DNA from: Takakia lepidozioides
Taxonomy: Eukaryota > Streptophyta > Takakiopsida > Takakiales > Takakiaceae
NCBI GenBank assembly: GCA_030704615.1
Contig: CM060733.1
Coordinates: 51,522,001 to 51,586,000 of the forward strand
DNA length: 64,000 bases
Reading direction: 5' to 3'
Numbering within the stretch: position 1 is the first letter of the stretch; the number at the start of each line of letters is the position of its first letter. The notes under the pieces are model-generated. The model searched no databases and was not told where the DNA came from. It saw nothing but the letters and a program-made list of their open reading frames with translations. Position numbers and translations under genes: made by a program. Shown here in pieces: positions 1 to 11,861 of the stretch.

Positions 1-2057
1 CATTAAGGTTTTAAATCACCACAAAATTATCTGGACTTCTAAAAATCTCCTGTCCCACACCATCCTGGTTCGGTGGCTTCCAGACAACTGCACTTGCAGA
101 CCATCGAGATTCTAAAAGTTACTTTGTCCTGCTCATTTGCAATCTTCCTCAGGACAAAAAGCACTTAACAATTGTCACAGATATGAAAGAATCTCCATCT
201 CAGTTTGAATATACGACTACCTCTTCATTTTCTCCCTACAAATACGAAACCCACCTGTCCTCTCTCTCCGTCTCTCTCTCGATTTCTCACCCCTAACGTA
301 ACCAAACCTACTGTGATGCCAAATCATGCACACACTCCAAATATAACAAATAAAATAAACGACAGACACCGAGGGAGGGAGATAGGTGGAGAATTAGCAC
401 AGCCCACAAAAGAAGTCAGAGACAGATACACTCGAAAGCTTCAGAAAAAACTAGTCAAAGAAGTCACCCAAATTCTTTCAAAACGCAGGTGGAGCGAGAC
501 CCACCGGATCAATCAATTCCGGAGGCAAAGGCCGCCCCATTGATGCTACGGAAGTATCACCCCTTGTGCGTGCACAATGCTCCCCGGGCCCCTTTCCAGG
601 AGCTCGAGCAGGAGAGCGATGGTGGTGCTGCACCCTGTTTGTTTCCCTCACACCCACCAACCAGACTCTATACACACCCCCTTTCAACTGAAAGGTCAAT
701 GACCATGTGGCGCTTTCACATTTGCTGCCTGCCATTATCCTTCCTGAGCATGTTTTGAAGGGTTTTGCCCACACTCAAGAGTCCCAGAGTCCCAGAGTCC
801 CAGTAAGTTGCTGAAAATGTGAGAAAATAAGACAGTGTAAAGTTGGAGACATTCCTTCAAGTTACTACACTTCTCATTGATCCCATCTCATGAAACCACC
901 CCGGGTTCAAATGCCTCTGGCCCTTGCAACATCAATGGTTTCGAAAAATCTATTTTCCGGACAAATGAATCCAATCTAAGTTCATTTTAAAATGGCCGGG
1001 ATGGGGACCCATTTGGCTAAGATGGCTGTTGGGAACCCACAATCACATTTTTTTCGCAAAGCTAGTCCCAAACAACAAGAGCTCTACAACATGGGGAGGT
1101 AGCCGAGGCCGAGGCCCCCACAAGGCATTCGTTATAAGAGAGTTAGCATCTTTCATCAGTTGATCGCCGGGCGATTAGACCAAGGAGGAACCATATGGAA
1201 TTCTAAAGGACTTCAATGAGGGCCCTATCCAAGTATGAATGGCTTTGGCGGAATTTGAGACACAAGAGTTATCAAGGAGGAAGAGAGTAAGAACAAGAGA
1301 CAAGCCTGGTGGAAAAGTAAGCCTTTAGGGGGCCAAGGTAGGGCTAACAACATGATTGAATGGTGAACATTTGTATATCTGAGCAAAGTTCTAGTTACAA
1401 ATAAAAAAGTGGCACCAGATTCCCACCAGGTTCAGGTTTTGTCGATTTCTGTGAAAAAGGTTGTAGACATTTAGGGCTCAGTTATCTTTTGTTACTCCCT
1501 GTTGGTTGCAGTTCTATCCTCACATCCATAGACCCTCCTTTTCCATATACTGCATCATACAATTGATCCAAATATGCCTTTCCACGTCCAAAGCATGTCA
1601 AATCACCCACTAGGTGATTCCACCATCCCATGTTTTTTTGTCCATGTACCTACCCCGAGCGCACCCAACCTGGAATCCCAGAAGAATGACCGAGAAGACC
1701 AGGCCCATTATATTTCTTGTGAAATACTTGATACATCTCCATCACCATCACCAACTCAGATGGTCACAAGTAACCACCTCACCATCATCAAATTTATCAT
1801 GGATATATATATATATATATATATAAATATATATGTCTGAGAGCCTAGTAAACTCCCAACTCACATATGAGAGGTGCCCAAGATTAAAAAGCTGTTATAG
1901 GAGAGAAACAGATATGAGTGCAAGACTTGAATGGAGAGGTCCCCAAATTACAGCACTCGGGATGAATCTTAGTGGATGAATCTGACACAACTGCTAATGC
2001 TCTTGGAAAGACGAGTGACAAAATACTTTACACAAAGCTATGACAAATGTGAAACCC
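1..2057. other. Intergenic, no gene recognised
   Basis: I find no reading frame here with recognisable domains or splice-supported exons. Short open frames exist but have no familiar protein features. A (TA)n run lies near 1803-1826. A short triplicated CCCAGAGT motif lies near 781-802. The right end probably contains the 3' untranslated region of NAA20, whose stop codon is at 2058-2060 on the minus strand. Confidence 0.5.
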
Positions 2058-4393
2058 CTAGTCATACTCTAGTTCCTCAGGTGTTACAGCCCTTTTCAAT
2101 GGAATAACTGACTTCTTGTCCACATCCCGCGGCATGGCCTTCCTCATATCTGCACCGACACACCCATAATCACAAATTCAGTTAGACTGATGCAAAGTGA
2201 GGATATGATGATGGTATGCAGCCTGCAACACACCATTTGTGCAAGTACCACCAAAAACCACAGAATCAAACCATGCCATTTTATCCTGGCCGTCCTTTCA
2301 TGGCGATGCCAAGCTAGTAACATACTAAACGGTCCTCAGTCCTGCCTACAGCCACATTATACCCCAAATTCATCTCAGGATTAAACACAAGACGGGGTCC
2401 AATTACACGGAAATCAGGTCTACTATGCATTGGCAGCCCAGAAAACCAGACAGAAAAACTGCTGGAGGACCAGTACACTCCATGGGATTATTTCATAAAT
2501 GCAGGCATACCTAGTCCATCCTCCTCGCCTGAATAGTAGCGCAGCACTCGTCGATATACAACGTACCCTAACTGTTTACACAGGCCAATACACAACCAAA
2601 ACTTTAGAAGATTTTTCTAATATATTCGCTCATTTCATCCCACCCAGCCCCTTCTCTTCACCCTCCACCGCAAGACAAAGGCATGAACACCTACCCTTCC
2701 AGTCCCAGCCAGCTCCACCTTCGCAATTCATAAGTCACAGTTCTCTATCTCTCTACCTAACTCACACCAGAGTTTGTACAGAGAAATTGGCATGAGCAAC
2801 AATTGGCAGAAATTGGCATTGTACACAGAAATTGGCATCTGTGGAAGGTTGATATAGTGTCAGTGCTGGAATCTACACTGGGGTTGTCGTTCACCAACAC
2901 TCAATCCCATGCCTTTTTTGTTTTCCACTGTGCAAGCACCGTTTCAATATTGGGAAGAGTTTCCATCGATTGGTGTCATGATCGTAGCAACGGGAATAAG
3001 CCCACAAACCATGGACACTTCGTTCTACCATTCAGGTGGCAAGAGGCTAGAAAAGGTCATCTTGAGTACCTTTTCATACATCGTGATGGCAGGGGCATTT
3101 GAGGCCCGCACAAACAAGTCCACGAAATAAGCATTGTACCTGTTCTCCCCATGTCCACCAAATTCATTAGGCCAGACCTTCCCCCATTTTTGCACTTTAC
3201 CCCAACCACTGGGAGCATACAACCAGCTGCTGGAAAAATATTCACTTTTGAATTGGGCGCCATAGATGTGCAAGACAACAACTGTGGAGAAATTTGACCG
3301 ACACAACAAAGGTGCATCATCAAAATAGATGTAACCCACTCACGTTTTATCAGTAATTTCTTCGAGAATGTGCATCAGTTTCTTAGCCAGCTGTTGCCGT
3401 CGGTACTCGGGAGCAACTGTGACAGCTGTCACATGGCCATGCCACGATTCACCCTGTCCCTCCACCTTCCCCATTACTTCCATCCAACAGCACAACCTTC
3501 AATCAGCATGATGTTTGGAAAAGATTCCCCCACCCCCCAAACCCCTAATCTTCATCTTCTCTCATTTCTCTCCCTGTCCTTTTCCATCCAATAGCCAGAA
3601 CTACCTAGAAAGCACCTTCAACTTATCAGGCACCGTCTCTTTAAAAAACTGCTCTTACAAGACCTATCAGCAAGATTCCAGGCAAAATGCCTGAACTGCC
3701 ACCACAAGCTGACACACCCATCAAACAACCAAACGACCTGACGACGAATCAAAGCATCACCTGTCATGCCCTAATTTTGTGGCGATCCAGTGTCGAGGAA
3801 TATGGAATTCATGAGTTGATCAGAATAAGGAGAGAGACACTTACTATAACCCATGATCTGATTGCTTGGCCCCTCTGCCATGTGAAAATAATCCGGCCAT
3901 CTCGCCAAATAATTCATATAAAAGGCCATACTGAACTGTGCGCACAAATATCACAACGTAGAAACAATTCAGACAATTGTGTAGCCAGTGCAGATTTTCA
4001 CTTCGATAGTTTACGTTGTGCTCTCGAGTACGCAAATGCTTACGCAGTCTGAAAACATTTTCATGATCAAGTTCAACGTGCACCTAACTCCATACAACAA
4101 CGACGAGACAAACACTAACCAATCCACTGCTTAATTCAACTTCTATCATCGACACAGGATCGTTCACACAAACCCATCATTTACATCAAAACGATCCATC
4201 AAAAGTTAAATCTTCAAGGCTCTCTTTAGAGTCTAACACAAGAGTTCTTCAGTGGAAAACTTAGAGCCTCTATGTGCATTTCTATTTTTAAAACGGGCGA
4301 AAGCAGAGACAGTACAGTTTCTGTGAGATGGTCCAAATTGACACTGGCAAACCGCAGAAGATCCTCACACCGGAAGCGCCGGATTGTCGTCAT
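2058..4393 (-). CDS. NAA20: N-alpha-acetyltransferase NatB catalytic subunit (NAA20), six exons
   Basis: NAA20 is the GNAT-fold catalytic subunit of the NatB complex. It acetylates the N-terminal Met of nascent chains starting Met-Asp/Glu/Asn/Gln at the ribosome, together with NAA25. Six minus-strand exons join in phase with GT-AG borders: 4393-4316, 3935-3845, 3476-3344, 3139-3070, 2571-2511 and 2149-2058. They give 174 residues, the length usual for plant NAA20. The product opens MTTIRRFRCEDLLRF, then shows FYMNYLARWPDYF, GQGESWHGHVTAVTV, the acetyl-CoA-binding segment PEYRRQQLAKKLM, YFVDLFVRASN, YRRVLRYYSGEEDGLDMRK, and ends in ELEYD. No exon is broken, so the gene looks functional. It lies head to head with cystathionine beta-lyase about 630 bp away. 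Confidence 0.96.
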
Positions 4394-5023
4394 TCTCACC
4401 ACCTGCTCCTCCCCCTCTCTCCTCTTCTTCCGCCAGAGAAACCCTGGTAAAAGGCGGGCTGTTGGAAACCCTGCCTTGTTATAAAATAGATGAACGTCCC
4501 CGATAAAACATTACGGATGAGGGCTCACTGGAGCATGGAATTAGCGAGGGTTGCGGACCTGCAGATTCTTTGAGAGAAGAAATGGCGATGGTGCAATGCA
4601 CGCGGGCTTGTCTCTCCTTGTTTCCCTGTGGGTTATCTCAGTGCGCTGAAGGTGGTTCTTCCTCCCTTATTGGGTCTTTTTCTGCCCTTCTAAAGGTTAG
4701 ACATCCGATCCTCAAGCCCATCTTCCGTTGTTGAACTCTTTCCTCGCTCCCTCTCTCTTTTTCTCTCTTCAGTTCCCAAAGAGCTTGGAAATTGGGGAAG
4801 ATTGCAGCTCATACTCAACATTAGCTTAAAAAAATTAAAGCAAACTCAAGCTCGTAGTGCACACCATTTGTGGCGGATGTCAGGGAATGGCAGAAATGCC
4901 GTTACTGGACTTGGTCCGCTAGGATGCCTGATGATTGTATCTCAGATGGATTGAGCATTTGACGAGTGGACATTGCTTGCGGGAGATCTTCATTGAACGT
5001 AATAGAATAATTCTGGCCTCGAG
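4394..5023. promoter_or_regulatory. Divergent intergenic region between NAA20 and cystathionine beta-lyase
   Basis: This 630-bp stretch separates two genes transcribed away from each other, so it should hold both promoters and 5' untranslated regions. It contains CT-rich tracts (4407-4432 and 4737-4773). I could not pick a convincing TATA box for either direction. The role is inferred from position only. Confidence 0.5.
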
Positions 5024-8000
5024 ATGTGCATGCTGAGCAACTCGCTAAGTAGGATTTGGAACTCTAAATCCGTCAATTCGAAGAGTCTCCTGTTTGGAGG
5101 GAGAGAGAATTCCCTGGAGCATAGTAGGAGGATCTGGGTTGGGGACCAAATCAACGTTCTGGCTTTTACCTCTTCGCATGACGCAGGATGACGATCATCA
5201 AGTGGATACTAAAGTATTAGGAGATCAGCTTTCGGTTGACAGCGCAGGGTTTAGTGGTTAAACACAATGACACAATGTGGATTGGGGAAGACGAAGTAGT
5301 ATCCAAGTTTTGTAATAAAGGCCTCCTTTCGTGCAGTGCGACCTCGATAGTTCAATAATGACATAATAAGCTGCTAATCAGGATAGCACAGCTGGGTAAA
5401 TAAGGAGGTGTGAATTGGCGGTGGTGACGAACATGCAATTTTTTGCAAGGGCTGACTTTTGTTTCTCTGGTGTCAGCACCCACGCAGTACGATGATACAA
5501 CCTGTGATGTTCGGGAGAGACCCCAATGTCTCACAAGTTTCCCTTCAAACTGCTTCAGTTTCCAAGGAGAGAGGAAGTTTAAGGATGAGTGCAGCTCCAA
5601 CAACAATGGGGCCAGTTGCTGATGAGGATTGGAGTGACTGTCTTCAAGAAGGTGGGAATTCTACATTGCCTGGATTGTCCTTTTTCTGTGACTCATCAGA
5701 AGGTTCGTCAAGAGCATGAAATGTCAATTGGAATTAGGATGAAATTGATCTCTCTCTCTTCTCATCTCTCTGTTTCTCCTCTCTCTTTAAAAAAGCCACA
5801 CCTCTGAGATAGTGCAAAGTAGTTTCTAGCTTTGCAACACATGGAGGTCTTTAAGGGTGTTGTGATTAGTTCATATCTACCACCAATGTTGCAGACAAGC
5901 ATATGACAAATCAATCAAAGCAGAGTGTGGAGGTTTTGCAGAGGCAAAGAGGGAGCTGAGTGTGTCAACACAACTCCTGCAGTTAGATAATGCATTTGAC
6001 CCATATGATGCTCTTAGTACTCCCCTCTACCAGACAGCCACCTTCAAGCAGGTATGTGTCTCAGTCCTCATATCTATATCAGCTCTATATCTGTCTATTA
6101 AGTATGTAGCATAGGTTTTCTTCTGTCTTCTCTTTCTTGCTCTTGCAATTTGTCTTGCACTAAAGAAATTGTTGCTTTCTATGAAGTAATTCGCGATCAC
6201 AATGTTAGATGGTGCATTCACCTGTGGATTGCAGCCATCAGCTACTGAAGTGGGACAGTACGACTATACTCGTAGTGGAAACCCTACTCGAGATACTCTT
6301 GAAAGGCAAGCAACCCAAGTTTTGTACTTAACTACAGTTGTTTTGCTTTACTTAACAGTTTTCACTATCTTGGATTCTGGAGAATTCCAGACTTTTCAAC
6401 TAATGGTTCCAGTTTTGTTGGGATTCTGTAAACCCTTGTGTCACAAATATTCAACAGTTAGGATCTGTGTTATGTCATCTCCTCCCAATTTCATCTATTT
6501 TATCTCATGTATTATGGAGTGGCTGTAATGATCCCTTGCGTCATTGGCATGCACACAGATTACTAGCAAAGCTGGAAGGTGCAGACCGTGCCTTTTGCTT
6601 TACAACTGGCATGGCTGCCCTTGCAACCATCACTCACCTTGCTGAAGCAGGTAACTTGTGAGAGGACGTGATCCTTGCATCTCTGGACTTGTGGATGTTG
6701 CAGGTCTCATACTAGCTGTGAGCAACTTTCAAGCATGGTAGGTAGTCTATCGATCTTAGATGCAGTCGTCACAGAAATTTGCATATGCCTTGAAGGTGAG
6801 GAGCCATAGTGGTACATAAGCTTACCTCTTTGATTGTGTGCTGTTTGGCTTATTGGGTATTTCAGGGCAGGAAATAGTGGCAGGTGATGACATTTATGGT
6901 GGCTCTGACCGCCTCCTCTCACAAGTCTGCCCAAAGTCTGGCATCAAAGTCAAGTGAGATCATTGCTTGTCATTGCTTCTTTCCTCGAAATTGTGGCATT
7001 TTGCCCTCAGCACTTATAGCTTGCTTGTATGTCTTTTCATCCATGAACCAATTTGCCAGTACAGCCTGATTTGCTTTAAAAGTAGCGCAGTTGAAGACTG
7101 GTTTTGGTTTGCTTTGTGGCTTGTCCTTAATCTTGTCTATGACTAAGTGCAGGCGGGTTGATACAAGCAATTTGGATGCTGTGAGAGCAGCAGTAGGGCC
7201 CGCAACCAGAATTGTATGGCTTGAAAGTCCCACCAACCCTCGGCAGATGATCTCTGATATCAGGGTCGGGCTACTCCCACCTTTGCTTCTTTTTTCTCAG
7301 TGTTGGACTTCTTCTGAGCTTCAATGGCTGACGAAATTCGTTTTGCTTCTTGTGTTGGCCAGTTGGAGTGGTTAGGTACAGGGGTCCACGTTTTGCTGTT
7401 GCAATTGTGAAATAAGCATCTCTTGGTTTGTGTCTGTTGCTGTGCCGCTGTCTATACTGTCTCTGCATCTGTTGGTTGTCCACAATGCAAACTTGCTGTG
7501 AGATCCTGAAGTCATAATGACCAAACAAGACGAAGACAAACATCCTTGCCTCCCTTGCAACAAAAGTTGAAGGTATTATTTGCAGACAAACTATCAAAAG
7601 GGACTTGAGTGATAGGACTTTAATACACTCACTGAATCAATTCTTGAATAGGAATCTTCAGCTCATCTAATAGGGAACCTCAGGCCCAGAAAACCCAAGA
7701 AGGCTTTAAGAATACTGTAGACAATGGAGTTTGGCCTATGTGGCCATCCAGCACAAAGTAGACAGAGATGGAACAATGTCTGACAAAATTTTCTGTAATG
7801 TCCTGTTTACAGGAGATAGCTGGAATAGCACACGAACACGGGGCTCTCTTGGTTGTAGACAACAGCATAATGTCCCCAGTCCTTTCCAAACCCCTCGAGC
7901 TTGGGGCTGGTAAAGCTCAAAAACCACACTGCTGTGTCTCACTTTGTAACATTTGGTTTTCCAACCAGATAATCAGCTAGGTGGCTGGGGTTACTTCTCA

Positions 8001-10866
8001 GAGCATGCAATGGACTGAAATAGCAGGTTGCTTACTGCTCTTGACTTTGTTTAGGGTTAAGTTGCAATGTCAACTTATTGCCTTACTTGGGAGAGTCCCC
8101 AGGCACAGAAAGAGAAAGAGCAGCAATGCTAGGAGGCTGTTGAACTCAAGCTGAAGTAGAGAACTCAGCTTCAGTTCAGCTTCTCTCTTTGTCTCTGGGG
8201 AAGAAAGAATGCGCAGACAAGGTCTTCATTCATCATATCAGTTCAAGGGACTCAAGAAAACTGATTCTTGCCTCACCTATTTCCATTATCATTAGTCTAG
8301 GTTTGATAGATTTGGTGTTTAAGTCTGTCCCAGATCCATATGTACAGATTGCTGTGGAGGAACTTTTCATCTCAAAATCAGACATGATCCATGTTTGTTG
8401 GTGGCAGATATAGTGATGCATTCAGGGACAAAGTTCATAGCGGGACACAGTGATGTGATGGCTGGAGTTCTAGCTGTGAAGGGTGAGAGGTGTGCATTGT
8501 GATGAAGTTCATGTTCTGAGCTTCTCAATACTTGTACTGTTCCCTTTCTGTTCATACTGTGTGTGGAGACACAGAGGAAAGACAACGCACTCACTTGATA
8601 GTGTTTGTTGTAGCCCTCAGAAAGAAAGAGGGACTATTCTGTAAAACACTTCAGCTCAAAGCAGAGAAACTATGGCCATTGGAGCCACTGATGGATTGTT
8701 GATTGCAGTTAGCAGAACTGTCCATGTCTTCTGTAAGCATGAGAATGCCCGCAGCAATGTTAAAGAATGCAAGGGGGTGACCCTCTTATGTGTGTTGTAC
8801 ATTTTACTCAACCAATTGGTGGGTTGCTACTCATTCTTTGGTCACCGTGTCACATGTGTGAGACTACTTGAGTGCTGGATTGTCAAAGGACGTCAATCAG
8901 AGCTATTAAGGAGCCCTTGCAATGGATTAAGGTTGGCATGTTGGACTTCAGTTTGGCGAAGGACATTTACTTCTTACAAAATGCTGAGGGAACAGGACTG
9001 GCTCCTTTTGATTGCTGGCTCTGCTTACGTGGCATCAAAACAATGGCTCTCCGTGTTGAGAAACAACAGGTTGGTCCACTGGTTCTTGCCTTGGAAACAT
9101 ATGGTAATCAGGGCATCATATTTCTAGCAAAGTCAAAATGTAAATGATGATTTCATATATAGGTAATAGTTCATCATTTTAGAAATGAGACGTCCTCACA
9201 CTGCCCAGCTCCATGATCTGTACCAAGACTATATGACGATGATGATGCTGGACATGATGTTGTATACAGGAAAATGCACAGAAGATAGCTGAATATCTGG
9301 CATCCCATCCACGCATAGAAAGGGTGAACTATGCAGGCCTTCCAGGGCACTCAGGTCATGACCTCCACTACTCACAGGTATGTTGGCAGAGTTTGGTCTC
9401 TCTCTGTCGCACTCTCTTGATCTAATGCTGAGGGATTGCTACACCCAGAGAACGTCCAATGAGTCTGTCTCTTCTCTCTCAAGGCTCGTATTATTGTTCT
9501 ATAGAGAGCCTCAGTCTTTGGCAGAGGCCTTCAGCTTTGAGGACCCAAATTGTCTGGTAGGTTACCTGCATGAGGCACTTCATACTCAGTCAATGTTTGG
9601 TTTGGTGTATTTTGATGGCCCCCACTGTGTTTGCCACAAAGTTTTTTTCTAAGTTTCTCACAACCGTCCACTGCCACATTTGTTGGCTATGTGCGAGCAC
9701 CATGGCAAGGCTGAAAGTTGGTTAAAACTGCATAACTGGTTCCACTAGTGTTAGTTTCCCAGAAGGATCGTGCATCATTGTATGTTTTGGTCAACGTTCA
9801 CGATGAACAGTGAAGTAGTGCATCTCCAGTGATTGATCTCAACATGGTGAGGGATGAAAGAGATCATTAGTGCTTGTATATGTCGAAAGTTGAATCTTTG
9901 GAAAAGGAGTGAAGTAAGCCTCAAGCCGACCCCACAATTCCTGAGGATAAAATGTATGTCTTTTACAAGGTGTTATTTTGTGCAGAGCAAGGGGGCAGGC
10001 TCTGTATTCAGCTTCACCACAGGCTCCTTGGCGGTGTCTAAGCATGTTGCTGAACACACAAGACTCTTCAGCATCACTGTCAGCTTTGGTTCTCTCTCTC
10101 CCCCGCATTCTTGATTTCTCTCTCAATGGCCACAAGGCTACGGCAAACAACGTCTTATGAGTACATTCTCTCACTAGTTGCAGGCTGTGTGTATGGTGTT
10201 CAAATTGAACAGTTGCTGTTGGATCGCACATGTGCATGCATAGATGGGCCTCAGTTATCAGCGGCACCTCTACACATCAGTTTACTAGCCGATCCGTACT
10301 GTTTTTGGCAATGTAAAAGCTGCTCTTTCACCTCTGTAGCTATGTCGTTCAACAATGTCATAACATGTGAGTATGGTTGCAGGTAGTGTGAAGTCGTTGA
10401 TCAGCTTGCCATGCTTCATGTCACATGCGAGCATTCCTGCTGAGGTTCAAAAGGCCCGTGGGCTCACTGAAGACTTGATACGTGTTTCAGTAAGTGCTGT
10501 ACAAACAATGACAGTTCTGTGTCCATTAAAACACACATTTGAAGGGGAGGTGTCATCTTTGTATAGAATGTAGCCTCCAAGTGACCATAACCATGAGATG
10601 ATGCTGTTGCGCTTGAAAAGTGTGCAGCATGATATGTGTTAACTAGTAGAGCTCAAGACCAGCTATCTTAAAGTTGTGAATGTGAAGTTGGCAATCTTGA
10701 TTGGAAATCATAGTAAGTTCGGGTACTTCACCATGATAATTCTTTGTGGTTGTGGTGATGCTGTTCTTATCTCAAACATAGATGGTTCTTGGTGCAGATT
10801 GGTATTGAGGATGTCAACGACTTGATTGCCGATTTGGACCAGGCTCTTCAGACAGCACCGAAATAA
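5024..10866 (+). CDS. CBL: Cystathionine beta-lyase, plastid, PLP-dependent (about 14 exons)
   Basis: This enzyme cleaves cystathionine to homocysteine, pyruvate and ammonia in plastid methionine synthesis. Exons joined in phase: 5477-5651, 5942-6051, 6235-6305, 6559-6650, 6866-6953, 7153-7264, 7813-7909, 8408-8489, 8952-9069, 9270-9377, 9986-10088, 10383-10489 and 10798-10866. These give 443 residues. A first exon from the ATG at 5024 to about 5155 (donor uncertain) would add a Ser/Arg-rich leader, for about 487 residues; Arabidopsis has 464. The next ATG, at 5492, is an alternative start. Landmarks: [73 protein letters not shown], the PLP-lysine segment [27 protein letters not shown] and [15 protein letters not shown]. 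Plant homologues I recall have Ala before the Thr-Lys; Gly here is a small change. The intron after 6305 has a GC donor (GAAAG|GCAAGC). No frame breaks seen from exon 2 onward. Confidence 0.95.
10116..10172 (+). repeat. Short dispersed insertion unit, copy 1 (intron of cystathionine beta-lyase)
   Basis: The core GGCTACGGCAAACAAC followed by TCTTATGAG lies within 10125-10165, flanked on both sides by TTCTCTC (10116-10124 and 10166-10172). The inverted paralogue of this intron near 32165-32190 reads straight from the CT-rich flank into ACTAGTTG without the unit. It therefore looks like an insertion with a target-site duplication, or a precise loss in the paralogue. Confidence 0.6.
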
Positions 10867-11119
10867 GCTGCAGTCTAAAGCACTGGCGTCTTCTATTGGA
10901 GCTTCTGTTGCAAGGATTTTGCACTCCTACATGCATCCATTAAGGTATACCTTTATGTGCCATTAGTGCTCGAGGCGAGTGGGGTCACCCTTATCCGAAG
11001 TAGCTCGTCCCTCTGACCAAATTTCTTTTGGTACCGAGACCACAAGGTCACAAGGCTACGGCAAACAACATCTTATGAGAACATTCTTTTGGTACTGAGA
11101 CCTTGCAACCTCCCTACCT
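10867..11119. other. Downstream flank of cystathionine beta-lyase with an inserted repeat unit
   Basis: The first part is presumably the 3' untranslated region. Its sequence up to about 10960 recurs in inverted orientation at 26601-26690. A direct repeat at 11022-11041 and 11083-11102 brackets a copy of the short dispersed unit described separately. Confidence 0.5.
11022..11102 (+). repeat. Short dispersed insertion unit, copy 2, with 20-bp flanking direct repeats
   Basis: The same core, GGCTACGGCAAACAAC, is found at 11053-11068. It is bracketed by nearly identical 20-bp direct repeats at 11022-11041 and 11083-11102 that share CTTTTGGTAC and GAGACC. The arrangement matches the copies at 10116 and 49074 but the flanking sequence differs. 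Confidence 0.6.
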
Positions 11120-11406
11120 CCATTCAAATGTTTCCACTCAATTGATTGAAGCTGAAGTCCAAATCCACCAAAAATGAGCAATCTCCCAAACTGGTAGGAA
11201 TGGTGCGTGAGGAAGTTGGTAAAATAGCCAAAGGGTACTTAGACTTTGCAACCTCCCAACTAGCTCCATCGGTATGTTCCCACCCAGCTGTTTGAAGCTC
11301 AAGTCTAGCTCCACCAAAGATGAGCAATTTCCCAAACTGATTGGAATGGTGCCTGTGAACCAGTTGCTCAATAGGGACATGATAGTTAGGTTTCGCAACC
11401 TCCCTA
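11120..11406 (-). pseudogene. LRR receptor-kinase fragment, left part
   Basis: The minus strand reads leucine-rich repeats of the plant receptor-kinase type, for example FTGTIPISLGNCSSLVELDL and LGGNIPMELVGRLQSL. Further on, the LRR pattern is found only in shifted frames. No start, signal peptide or kinase domain is nearby. The fragment continues at 23279-23440, and the two were separated by insertion of the large retrotransposon between them. It is a relic, not a gene. Confidence 0.7.
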
Positions 11407-11411
11407 AACTC

Positions 11412-11861
11412 TGTCAAGTTATTTTACCACTAGTGTGAAACTAGCTAGGAAATAGCTAGCTTTTACATATTGACATTTGGGATTGGCCCAAGTGTTAATC
11501 CAGGGGTCAAAGCAGATTTAGGCCCTGGAGTGGTTATCTTCACGGCAAGCGCGGGAGGCTCATCTTTCTCGAGTGATAAAGAAGAAGAATACAAGCACAG
11601 GCTCATGCGAGCTCACAAAGCTGAAGCATAAACTCATGCATATATAACCTCATCACTCAAATACAAGTCAAGCCAAGTGCACCCCACGCCATGGGGAATC
11701 CACACTACGGCGCCATAGCTAGGCGAGCTCACAAAGCTGAAGCATAAACTCATGCATATATAACCTCATCACTCAAATACAAGTCAAGCCAAAGTGCACC
11801 CCACGTCATGGGGAATCCACACTACGGCGCCATAGCTAGGCGCGGTGAGGCTCAACTCGAG
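11412..11861 (+). repeat. 5' LTR-derived sequence with an inverted segment
   Basis: Positions 11412-11573 match 22764-22923 almost base for base, starting TGTCAAGTTATTTTACC and ending at CTCGAG. Beyond CTCGAG the two copies differ. Here 11574-11855 is the reverse complement of 22924-23087, with an internal duplication. The inverted part starts TGATAAAG, exactly the reverse of the TTTATCA that ends the right copy, and finishes at a second CTCGAG (11856-11861). The first part of the right-hand unit (22575-22761) is absent on this side. Confidence 0.8.
11610..11841 (+). repeat. 116-bp tandem duplication inside the inverted LTR segment
   Basis: The block starting AGCTCACAAAGCTGAAGC at 11610 repeats at 11726. 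The two copies are nearly identical (a GTGC/AGTGC indel and a C/T difference in CACGCCATGG/CACGTCATGG). The right-hand LTR has the block once, so the duplication is specific to this copy. Confidence 0.85.

Noticed and set aside
9839-10267. 142-codon minus-strand frame
   Set aside because: Overlaps exon 9986-10088 and introns of cystathionine beta-lyase; no recognisable protein.
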